The notes below the pieces were generated by a model. That model was given only the letters and a program-made list of their open reading frames with translations, was not told the origin of the DNA and searched no databases. A stretch of 64,000 bases of DNA from Rathayibacter oskolensis (GTDB lineage: Bacteria; Actinomycetota; Actinomycetes; Actinomycetales; Microbacteriaceae). The stretch spans positions 62,001 to 126,000 of the forward strand of contig NZ_FXBM01000004.1 of the NCBI RefSeq assembly GCF_900177245.1, written 5' to 3'. Position 1 is the stretch's first letter. Each line of letters opens with the position of its first letter. A program made the position numbers and the translations under genes. Below, in pieces: positions 44,002-52,292 of the stretch.

Positions 44002-47000
44002 TCAGCGCGCGACGGTCTTGCCCGCGCTCGTCTTCGCCAGCGTCGTGTAGCCCGCCTTCGTGCCGGTCACGGTCACCGTGACGACCTTGCCCGCGTCGGC
44101 GGCCACCGGCTTGTAGGTCGCCGAGGTCGCTCCCGAGATGGCGACGCCGGCGCGCTTCCACTGGTAGTTGAGCGTCACCGGTGACGGCGCCCAGGTGCCG
44201 GGCGTCGCGGTCAGCGTCTGCCCGACCTTGGCCGTGCCGGTGATCGTGGGAGTCGCGCCGGTCAGGGTGCCGCCGGTGACCATGGCGGTGGTGGCGCTGG
44301 TCTTGGTGGCGGGGGAGTAGCCGGGCTTGGTGGAGGTGACGCTCACGGTGAGGGTGGCTCCGGCGTCGGCGGCCTTGAGGACGTAGGTCTTCGAGGTGGC
44401 GCCGGTGATGTAGATCCCGTTGTTCTTCTTCCACTGGTAGGTCAGCGTCGTCCCGGCGTCCCAGGTGCCCGGAGCGGCGGTGAGCGTCGAGCCGACCTTC
44501 GTGGTGCCGGTGATCGTCGGAGTCGGCATCAGCGTCTGCAGGGCGGCCTTCACGGTGACCGCGGCGCTGGTCTTGGCGACGGCGGCGTAGCCGGATTTCG
44601 TACCGGTGACCGTGACGCTGATCGCGGCTCCCGCGTCGGCGGCGACGAGCGTGTAGGTGGAGGCGGTGGCTCCGCTGATCGCGGTGCTGTTGCGCTTCCA
44701 CTGGTAGGCGAGGGTCACCGGAGCAGGAGCCCAGGTGCCGGGGACCGCGGTCAGCTTCTGGCCGACGGTCGCGGTGCCGGTGATCGTGGGCGTGGGGCCG
44801 GTGATGACGGCGCCGTTGGTGACGACCGCGGTCGTGGCGCTGGTCTTGCTGGCGGAGGAGTAGCCGGGCTTGGTGCCGGTGACGGTGACGGTGAGGGTCG
44901 CTCCGGCGTCGGACGCCTTGAGGACGTAGGTCTTCGCGGTGGCGCCGGAGATGTAGATGCCGTTGTTCTTCTTCCACTGGTAGGCGAGGGTCGTGCCCGC
45001 GTCCCACGTGCCGGGGTTCGCGGTGAGCGTCGAGCCGACGGTGGTCGAGCCCGAGATGGTCGGGGTCGGCATCAGGGTCTGCAGACCCGGCGCGACCGAC
45101 ACTCCGGCGCTTGTCCTGGCGAGCGTGGTGTACCCCGACTTCGTGCCGGTGACGGTCACGGTAAGAGTCGTTCCGGAGTCGGCCGCGACCGGCGTGTAGG
45201 TCGCCGCGGTCGCCCCCGAGACGACCGAGCCGTCGCGCTTCCACTGGTAGGCGAACGCCACCGGCTGCGGCGCCCAGGTTCCGGCGTTCGCGGTGAGGGT
45301 CCTGCCGACCTGGGCGGTGCCCGAGATCGTCGGTGTCGAGCCGGTGAGGGTGGTTCCTCCGGTCACGGACGTGGTCGGCGCACTCGTGCGGGTCGTGGTC
45401 GTGTATCCAGGCCGTGTGGCCGTGACGGAGACCGTGAGGGTCGAGCCCGCGTCCGCCTCCTTCACGGCGTAGGTCTTGCCTGTCGCACCTGCGATGGCGG
45501 TCGAGCCGTTCCTCTTCCACTCGTAGCTCAGCGTGGTGCCCGCATCCCACGTCCCCGGAGTCGCCGTCAGCGTGGCCCCGACCGACGCCGTTCCCGAGAC
45601 GACAGGCGTCGGAGTGAGGGTCATGACGCCGGGTCGGACGAGAGCCGGCGCGCTCGTTCTCGTCAGGGGCGAGAGCCCGGGCCGTGATCCGGTGACAGAG
45701 ACGGTCAGATCGGCCCCGAGATCCGCCGCGACGACGGTGTAGGCCGCTCCGGTCGCATTCGGGATCGCCTGCCCGCCCCTCTTCCACTGGTAGGCGAGGT
45801 CGATCGGCTGCGGCGACCAAGCTCCGGGCTCGGCGGTCACGGTGGAGCCGACCTGGGCGACGCCGGTGATGACGGGATCCGAGCCGACGACCGGGCCGTC
45901 CGGTGCCACGACGCGGCCGCTCGTGGTCATCGTCAGCGGAGTCAGTCCCAGGCGCCCGGCCGTGTCGGTGACCGAGATCCGCTTGCCGGCGTCGGCGGCG
46001 GTGAGGGTGTACGAGCTGTTCGTCGCGCCGCTGATCGCGACGCCGTCTCGGGTCCACTGGAAGGCGTGGGACGTCGGAGCCGGAACCCAGCCGGATCCCG
46101 GTTGAGCCGTCAGTCCTCCTCCGACCACGAAGTCCCCCGCGATCGTGGCGGCGACACCCCGCTCGAAGGTCACGGGGATGGTCGTTCCCGAGCTCGTCAC
46201 GACGGCGTCGGGTGAGCCGGACCTCTTCCCCGTCACGGTCACGGTGATCACGTGGCCGACGTCGTCGAGGCTCACCGCGTAGGCGAACTGCTGGGGCGCG
46301 TCGGCGATCGGCACCCCGTCGCGCTTCCAGACGTAGGAGTAGCTGATCCGATCCGGTGACCACGCGGGATCCGCCGACAGGATGTCGTCGACGTACGCCT
46401 TGGCGGGGAGGGTGATCGGCGTCGACGTGATCGGGCCCGCGTCGGGGGGGCTCGCGAAAGCGAGCAGATTCGGAGAACCGTTCGGATCTCCGACCACTCC
46501 CGGCGTCGCGGCACTCACGACTGCGGCGGCGACCGAGGCGGCGTCGGCCGAGGGGTGACTCTCCTGGTAGCGGGCGACGATGCCCGCGACATGCGGAGCG
46601 GCCATCGAGGTCCCGCTCTTGACGTCGAACGACGAAGAGGTCGTCATCGTCGAGGACATGATTCCGGCGCCGGGGGCGAACAGGTCGACGCAGCTCCCGA
46701 AGTTCGAGAAGTTCGCGCGCGCACCCTCGTCGTTCGTGGCAGCAACGGTGAGAGCGGAGGGCTCACGCGCGGGAGACTTCGTGCACGCGTCGGCGTTGTT
46801 GTTCGACGCGGCCACGACGACCGGGATCCCCGCTGCCACCGTGTTGGCGATCGCGGTATCGAAGGTCGGGTCCGGCCGGCCGCTCAGACTGAGGTTGGCC
46901 ACTGCCGGGCCCTGGGGCTTGTTGGCCACGGCCCACTCGAGACCGGCGATGATGTTGCTCGTCGCCCCCATGCCGGCGCAGTCCAGAACCCGGATCGAGA

Positions 47001-47580
47001 CCAGCCGGACGTCCTTCGCCACCCCTGAGACCTCGCCACCGACGGTGCCGGCGACGTGCGTTCCGTGGCCTTGGCAGTCCGACGCATCTGCGTCCCTGCT
47101 GACGAAGTCCCAGCCGCTCACGGCACGACCGCTGAAGTCGACGTGATCGAAGCGCATGCCGGTGTCGATGATGAAGGCCGTCACCCCGACCCCGGTGGTG
47201 TCGTAGCCGTACATCTCATCGACCGGTCCGGTCCGCTGATCGATCCGGTCGAGACCCCACGGGGGGACGTCCTGCACCTCCGTCGCGCTCACGACACCGT
47301 CGGGCGTGACAGCGGTGACGAAAGGGAGAGCGGCGAGTGCGTCCCGCTGTCGGTCGGTGAGGCTCGCAGCGAAGCCGTTGAGCACCCGTTCGAAGTAGTT
47401 CGACACCGCCTGCGCCGGGACACCTGCTCTCTCGACGGCCACACGGGCGGCCGCAGCGGCGTTCGTCTGCACGATGTACCGGCTCGTCGGAGCGGGCGCC
47501 GCCGATGCGACGGGCGCGAGCGCTCCGACGGCGACGGCGACGGTGGTCAGGGTGGCGAGGACGCCACGGTTCATGCGCAC
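44002..47580 (-). CDS. secreted subtilisin-like serine protease with nine Ig-like repeats
   Basis: Predicted 1192 residues. GTG 47580 has GGAG at suitable spacing; ATG 47574 is the alternative. A signal peptide ends near ASAAPA (residue 30). An inhibitor-like propeptide runs to about residue 105. The S8 domain follows with D139 (IIDTGMRFDH), H172 (GHGTHVAGT), oxyanion Asn about 260 (AASNNN) and S325 (SGTSMAAPH). From about residue 380 there are nine Ig-like modules of about 90 residues, the first two divergent, with YQWKR and GATxxTY motifs. It should be an active secreted protease with a long stalk. No LPxTG is seen. A tract is shared with the next gene. Confidence 0.93.
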   Translation of the reverse strand: MRMNRGVLATLTTVAVAVGALAPVASAAPAPTSRYIVQTNAAAAARVAVERAGVPAQAVSNYFERVLNGFAASLTDRQRDALAALPFVTAVTPDGVVSATEVQDVPPWGLDRIDQRTGPVDEMYGYDTTGVGVTAFIIDTGMRFDHVDFSGRAVSGWDFVSRDADASDCQGHGTHVAGTVGGEVSGVAKDVRLVSIRVLDCAGMGATSNIIAGLEWAVANKPQGPAVANLSLSGRPDPTFDTAIANTVAAGIPVVVAASNNNADACTKSPAREPSALTVAATNDEGARANFSNFGSCVDLFAPGAGIMSSTMTTSSSFDVKSGTSMAAPHVAGIVARYQESHPSADAASVAAAVVSAATPGVVGDPNGSPNLLAFASPPDAGPITSTPITLPAKAYVDDILSADPAWSPDRISYSYVWKRDGVPIADAPQQFAYAVSLDDVGHVITVTVTGKRSGSPDAVVTSSGTTIPVTFERGVAATIAGDFVVGGGLTAQPGSGWVPAPTSHAFQWTRDGVAISGATNSSYTLTAADAGKRISVTDTAGRLGLTPLTMTTSGRVVAPDGPVVGSDPVITGVAQVGSTVTAEPGAWSPQPIDLAYQWKRGGQAIPNATGAAYTVVAADLGADLTVSVTGSRPGLSPLTRTSAPALVRPGVMTLTPTPVVSGTASVGATLTATPGTWDAGTTLSYEWKRNGSTAIAGATGKTYAVKEADAGSTLTVSVTATRPGYTTTTRTSAPTTSVTGGTTLTGSTPTISGTAQVGRTLTANAGTWAPQPVAFAYQWKRDGSVVSGATAATYTPVAADSGTTLTVTVTGTKSGYTTLARTSAGVSVAPGLQTLMPTPTISGSTTVGSTLTANPGTWDAGTTLAYQWKKNNGIYISGATAKTYVLKASDAGATLTVTVTGTKPGYSSASKTSATTAVVTNGAVITGPTPTITGTATVGQKLTAVPGTWAPAPVTLAYQWKRNSTAISGATASTYTLVAADAGAAISVTVTGTKSGYAAVAKTSAAVTVKAALQTLMPTPTITGTTKVGSTLTAAPGTWDAGTTLTYQWKKNNGIYITGATSKTYVLKAADAGATLTVSVTSTKPGYSPATKTSATTAMVTGGTLTGATPTITGTAKVGQTLTATPGTWAPSPVTLNYQWKRAGVAISGATSATYKPVAADAGKVVTVTVTGTKAGYTTLAKTSAGKTVAR

Positions 47581-47641
47581 GGAGGACTCCCGGGTCAGGG
47601 TCGGATTCCCGGTGGGCGGGGCCGCGACCGGAGGGGGAGGT

Positions 47642-47669
47642 GGTGGGCGCGGCCGAGACCGCGCCCACC
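47642..47669 (-). terminator. rho-independent-type hairpin
   Basis: Perfect 11-base arms GGTGGGCGCGG and CCGCGCCCACC with a six-base loop lie just beyond the stop codon of the minus-strand gene ending at 47675. No T-tract follows, as is common in high-GC actinobacteria. Confidence 0.7.
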
Positions 47670-47674
47670 GAGGG

Positions 47675-50353
47675 TCAGCTCGGCTTGACGGCGGCGCTGG
47701 CCTTGGTCAGCGTCGTGTAGCCGGTCTTCGTGCCGGTGACCTTCACCGTGATGGAGGCGGCCTTGTCGGCGGTGGCGAGCTTGTAGGTGGATGCGGTCGC
47801 GCCGGAGATGGCGGTGGTGCCGCGGTACCACTGGTAGCTCAGGGTCACGGGCGAGGGGGTCCAGGTGCCGGGCTTGGCGGTCAGCGTGGAGCCGACCTTG
47901 GCCGTGCCGAAGATCGTGGGGGTCGCTCCGGTGAGAGTGCCCTTCGCGATCGCGGTCGTGGTGGCGCTGGTCTTCGTGGCGGGGGAGTAGCCGGGCTTGG
48001 TCGAGGTGACCGACACGGTCAGGGTCGCTCCCGCGTCGGCACCGGTGAGGACGTAGGTCTTCGAGGTGGCGCCGGAGATGTACGTGCCGTTGTTCCTCTT
48101 CCACTGGTAGCTCAGCGTGGTGCCGGAGTCCCAGGTGCCGGGGTTCGCCGTCAGAGTCGAGCCGACCTTCAGCGTCCCGCTGATCGTGGGAGTCGGCATG
48201 AGCGTCTGCAATGCCGCCTTCACGGTCGTCGCCGCGCTCGTCTTCGTGACGGCCGTGTAGCCGGTCTTCGAGCCGGTGACGGAGACGGTGATCGCGGCTC
48301 CGGCGTCGGCGGTGACGAGCGTGTAGGTGGAGGCGGTGGCTCCGCTGATCGCCGTCCCGTTGCGCTTCCACTGGTAGGCGAGGGTCACCGGAGCAGGAGC
48401 CCAGGTGCCGGGGACCGCGGTGAGCTTCTGACCGACCGTCGCGGTGCCGGTGATCGTGGGCGTGGGGCCGGTGATGACGGCGCCGTTGGTGACGACCGCG
48501 GTCGTGGCGCTGGTCTTGCTGGCGGAGGAGTAGCCGGGCTTGGTGCCGGTGACGGTGACGGTGAGGGTCGCTCCGGCGTCGGACGCCTTGAGGACGTAGG
48601 TCTTCGCGGTGGCGCCGGAGATGTAGACGCCGCCGTTCTTCTTCCACTGGTAGCTGAGGGTGACGCCGGAGTCCCAGGTGCCGGGGTTCGCGGTGAGCGT
48701 CGAGCCGACGGTGGTCGAGCCCGAGATCGTCGGGGTCGGCATCAGGGTCTGCAGGGGGAGGCCGATGGTGGTGGCGGTGCTGGTGCGGGAGGCGGTCTTG
48801 TAGCCGTACGTCGATCCGGTCACCGTGACGGTGAGGGCGGCGCCGGAGTCGGCCGAAGCGACGGTGTACCTGTTCGAGGTGGCTCCCGGGATCGCGACGC
48901 CTCCTCGCTTCCACTGATAGGCGAGGTCGACACCGGAGGGTCCCCAGTTGCCGGGGTCAGCGGTCAGGGTCTGACCGACGAAGGGAGAGCCGGTGATCGT
49001 CGGCACCGAGGAGGTGAGCGATCCCTCCGTGGCGGTGATGGTGGCGCTGGTGCGGGTCGCCCTGGCGTAGCCGGTCTTCGTTCCGATGACTTGGACGCTG
49101 ATGGCGTTGCCCAGCTCGTACTTGCCGACGACGTACTGCGGCTCGGTCGCTCCGTATATCGGGTATCCGTCGCTCAGCCACTGGTAGCTCAGGGTGACGG
49201 GCTGCGGGCCCCACGTGCCCGGTACCGCAGTGAGGGTGTCGCCGACCGCGCCCGAACCCGAGACCGTCGGGGTTGCGCCGGTCAGATTGCCGACCTTCGC
49301 GAGCTCGAGCGTGAAGGGGCCCGCGCCGAATCCGTAGCTGGACACCTGGAGGAAGTACGTCTTCCCCGCCTGCGCAGCGAACTCCACGTTCGCTCGCGCC
49401 GCGGAGTAGTCACCGTCGATGTCGTAGGACTGCTCACCGCACCCCAGCATCGCCCCGGGGGTCGTTCCGTCGGAGCCGTAGACCGCCAGGTTCGCCTGAA
49501 TCGCGCTCTTGCCCACATCGGCACGGAAGGACGACGTCGTGGTCGGTGTGAACTTGTACCAGAGCGACCCCATGAAGGCGTTGATCCCGCAGCCGGAGTA
49601 GGGGTTGTACCAGTTGAAGTCGACCTCGGCGTTCGACCCGGTCACGGTCGAGGGGAGCGACGAGATCGCGGTCGCGCTCGAGTAGGTCGTGTTCGGGACG
49701 GCAGCGCTCGAGGTCACGGAGAGGCTCGCGGTGGACAGCTCCGGCTCGTTCTCGGAGTAGGCGAGCGCGCTGATCTGGAAGTAGTACGTCTGCCCGGACT
49801 CGGCCTGGAAGTGATTGGTCGACCGGTAGCTGGTCTCGCCGCAGGCGATGCGAGTGGCCTCGGTGACGACGCCGTCCCGGTAGACGCTGGTGAGCGCGTA
49901 CTGACCCGTCAGAGTCCCGCTGAAGCTCAGCGTCTGGCGCTTCGTCGACGTGTACGCGAACCAGATCGAGCTCCTGCCCTCGTTCGGGTACTCGGAGACG
50001 TCCGGGTCGGTGGTGCGGCACCCGGCGAACTCTCCCGGCTCGAGGGTCGCGGCGTCGTAGGGCGCGCTGGTCGTCGAGTAGGGGAGCGACGGGATGACCG
50101 TCGCGTTCGCCCTGAGGTCGTTCGCGGGCGCGACGGCAGCAGCCGACGCTTGACGCGCCGACGTGCTGGGCGCCTCAAGAGTGGCCGGAGCGCCGGTGTG
50201 CGGCGTCCCCGCCTGGACGACCTCGGAGCCGGGGTCGGCTGCGAGGGCGGAGTCGGCCGCGAAGGCGGGGGCGGCGGGCAGGAGGCCGAAGCCGACCGCC
50301 AGGACAAGGACGAGGGCGAGTGCACGCAGATGGGCGCGGCGGTACAGGGGCAT
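47675..50353 (-). CDS. secreted protein with six Ig-like repeats
   Basis: Predicted 892 residues from ATG 50353, with GGAG eight bases upstream. The signal peptide is ALALVLVLAVGFGLLPAAPA ending AFA. The following 300 or so residues form two related beta-rich modules (ANDLRANATVIPSLPYST and TYSSATAISSLPSTVTGS), resembling pre-peptidase C-terminal-type domains. Six Ig-like modules follow with alternating LQTLMPTPTISG and ITGPTPTITG openings. No catalytic domain is visible. It is likely a surface or matrix protein. It shares a 190-bp identical stretch with the neighbouring protease gene. Confidence 0.88.
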   Translation of the reverse strand: MPLYRRAHLRALALVLVLAVGFGLLPAAPAFAADSALAADPGSEVVQAGTPHTGAPATLEAPSTSARQASAAAVAPANDLRANATVIPSLPYSTTSAPYDAATLEPGEFAGCRTTDPDVSEYPNEGRSSIWFAYTSTKRQTLSFSGTLTGQYALTSVYRDGVVTEATRIACGETSYRSTNHFQAESGQTYYFQISALAYSENEPELSTASLSVTSSAAVPNTTYSSATAISSLPSTVTGSNAEVDFNWYNPYSGCGINAFMGSLWYKFTPTTTSSFRADVGKSAIQANLAVYGSDGTTPGAMLGCGEQSYDIDGDYSAARANVEFAAQAGKTYFLQVSSYGFGAGPFTLELAKVGNLTGATPTVSGSGAVGDTLTAVPGTWGPQPVTLSYQWLSDGYPIYGATEPQYVVGKYELGNAISVQVIGTKTGYARATRTSATITATEGSLTSSVPTITGSPFVGQTLTADPGNWGPSGVDLAYQWKRGGVAIPGATSNRYTVASADSGAALTVTVTGSTYGYKTASRTSTATTIGLPLQTLMPTPTISGSTTVGSTLTANPGTWDSGVTLSYQWKKNGGVYISGATAKTYVLKASDAGATLTVTVTGTKPGYSSASKTSATTAVVTNGAVITGPTPTITGTATVGQKLTAVPGTWAPAPVTLAYQWKRNGTAISGATASTYTLVTADAGAAITVSVTGSKTGYTAVTKTSAATTVKAALQTLMPTPTISGTLKVGSTLTANPGTWDSGTTLSYQWKRNNGTYISGATSKTYVLTGADAGATLTVSVTSTKPGYSPATKTSATTTAIAKGTLTGATPTIFGTAKVGSTLTAKPGTWTPSPVTLSYQWYRGTTAISGATASTYKLATADKAASITVKVTGTKTGYTTLTKASAAVKPS

Positions 50354-50650
50354 GACGGGACTCCAGGGTGCGGGCGACGGGTCGGGTGGTGGTGCTGCGC
50401 CTGCAGAGTCCGAGCGCGAGCGGGTCCGCGCTGATCGGGGAAGGCAGCTGATAGTCGCGAGATTCCCAGCAGCCCCATAGGTCCCGTTCGGGGGGTGCGC
50501 GCAGTCGCCGGTCGGTCGAGGAGGCCGCCTCCCGCGCTGTTCCGCGCGATCCAGGGGTGCGGAGGCGTGAATCCGTCGGGGCCGTTCCCGTCGTCGCGGA
50601 GTAGAACTACTAGTCGACACCGGGCCGAGGAGTCCCGCCGCGCGTGTGCC

Positions 50651-51262
50651 TCATCCCAGCAGGGCCTTCAGCGCGAGGCTCAGGCCGACTCCCTTGGCGT
50701 GCCGGATCGGTCGCGCGCCGGGGTCCCTGTCGCCCCACGAGTGCGATCCCGACCACTCGCTGTCGTGATGGCGCCTCTCGAAGTCGAAGTCCGTCGCGTG
50801 CGCTGTGAGGGGCTCCATCGAGTGCGTCGACTCCTCGGGAACGACGAGGCGGGAGCCGGACGACCCGTGGTTCCAGGTCTCCGTCCTCGACAGCCAGGCC
50901 CACTTCAGCTCCCCGGTGGTGAGGAGCGCCGACACGTAGGCCGTGTCGATCCGCTCCTCCACGGTCACGCCGCCGCCGCGGAACGTGCTCCGGTAGTGCC
51001 ACTCCCGCCGGTCCAGCACCCAGTGCCGGGGGAGGACGACCTGCGTGGCCCGGGTGACCGTCTCGGTGTAGGCGGCCGGCCTCGCTCCCAGTCCGAGGAA
51101 GCCGGTCGACGCCTCCCTCGTCTTCACCCTCTCTCGCACCGTGGCCTCGTACGTCCAGGCCGGAGTCGGCGGAACACGGGTCTCGGTCGCGACGCGACGG
51201 GCGAACGCTGCGAGGCGCGGCCAGTCGAGCGACGTGCGGTGGTACTCGGCAGCATCTGCCAT
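50651..51262 (-). CDS. hypothetical protein
   Basis: Predicted 203 residues from ATG 51262. No signal peptide or membrane segment. Rich in Trp, His and Arg (for example WHYRSTFRGGGVTVEERIDT and KWAWLSRTETWNHG). I do not recognise the family. Third-position G/C and a sensible length support a real gene. It diverges from the PPK2 gene. Confidence 0.7.
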   Translation of the reverse strand: MADAAEYHRTSLDWPRLAAFARRVATETRVPPTPAWTYEATVRERVKTREASTGFLGLGARPAAYTETVTRATQVVLPRHWVLDRREWHYRSTFRGGGVTVEERIDTAYVSALLTTGELKWAWLSRTETWNHGSSGSRLVVPEESTHSMEPLTAHATDFDFERRHHDSEWSGSHSWGDRDPGARPIRHAKGVGLSLALKALLG

Positions 51263-51434
51263 GGCGAGCCTCCCGGGCGAGCAGGTCGGTGGTCAGCATA
51301 GGGGCGGGCCGGCACGGTCGCCCGGCCGTCTGCACCAGCCCCCTGACAAGAGCGCTGGGGAGGCGTACCGTCCTCTCCCATCGCCACAGTGGCGCTCATC
51401 GGAGTCCCCGCCGGGACAGGTCGGAAGTCACGCC

Positions 51435-52259
51435 ATGTCGAAGACGAAGTCGAGCACGCCCTCGCCCGTGCACCGGATCCGCAAGTCGCTGTACGAGGCG
51501 GAGCTGGAGCGCCTGCAGATCGAGCTCGTGACGATGCAGCGGTGGGTCATCGAGACCGGCACCCGGGTCGTCGTCGTCTTCGAGGGCCGCGACGCCGCCG
51601 GGAAGGGCGGCGCGATCAAGCGGATCATGCAGTACCTCAACCCGCGGTCTGCCCGCGTCGTGGCGCTGCCGACGCCCAGCGAGCGCGAGAAGGGCCAGTG
51701 GTACTTCCAGCGCTACCTCGAGCGGCTGCCGACGGCGGGCGAGATCGTGCTGATGGACCGCTCCTGGTACAACCGCGCCGGAGTGGAGCGCGTGATGGGG
51801 TACTGCACCCCTGAGCAGTACCGCCTGTTCCTGCGGCAGGCCCCCGCCGTCGAGCGGATGCTCGTCGAGGACGGCATCATCCTCCTCAAGTACTGGTTCT
51901 CGGTGTCCGACGACGTGCAGGAGGAGCGCTTCCGCTCGCGCCTGGAGGATCCGATGCGGCGCTGGAAGCTCTCGCCCACCGACCTGCAGTCGATCACCCG
52001 CTGGGAGGACTACTCGCGGGCGAAGGACGAGATGTTCGAGGCGACCGACCACGCCGACGCGCCCTGGTGGACGATCGCGAGCGACGACAAGCGCTCGTCG
52101 CGGCTCAACGCGATCAGCCACCTCCTCTCGCAGATCCCCTACGAGCACCGCGATCCGGAGCCGATCGACATCCCGCCCCGGCCGACCTCCGACACCTACG
52201 AGAGGCCGGCCCGCGACCGGTTCCGGTCGGTGCCCGACCACGCGAAGACGCTGCAGTAG
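51435..52259 (+). CDS. ppk2: polyphosphate kinase 2
   Basis: Predicted 274 residues from ATG 51435. Walker A is GRDAAGKGG at 51-59, Walker B is VLMDRSWYNR, and the lid region has KYWFSVSDDVQEERFRSRL and WTIASDDKRSSRLN. These match the class I PPK2 family, which uses polyphosphate to phosphorylate ADP or GDP. Cytosolic. Length is typical. Its stop faces the convergent LPxTG-type gene, 33 bases away. Confidence 0.94.
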   Translation: MSKTKSSTPSPVHRIRKSLYEAELERLQIELVTMQRWVIETGTRVVVVFEGRDAAGKGGAIKRIMQYLNPRSARVVALPTPSEREKGQWYFQRYLERLPTAGEIVLMDRSWYNRAGVERVMGYCTPEQYRLFLRQAPAVERMLVEDGIILLKYWFSVSDDVQEERFRSRLEDPMRRWKLSPTDLQSITRWEDYSRAKDEMFEATDHADAPWWTIASDDKRSSRLNAISHLLSQIPYEHRDPEPIDIPPRPTSDTYERPARDRFRSVPDHAKTLQ

Positions 52260-52292
52260 CGGCACGCGCGTCCGGCCGGTGCCGGTCCGACC

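Noticed and set aside
50354-50620. N-terminal extension of the six-repeat secreted protein
   Set aside because: The upstream in-frame part is Arg/Pro-rich shadow sequence. ATG 50353 has a ribosome binding site and begins a clear signal peptide.
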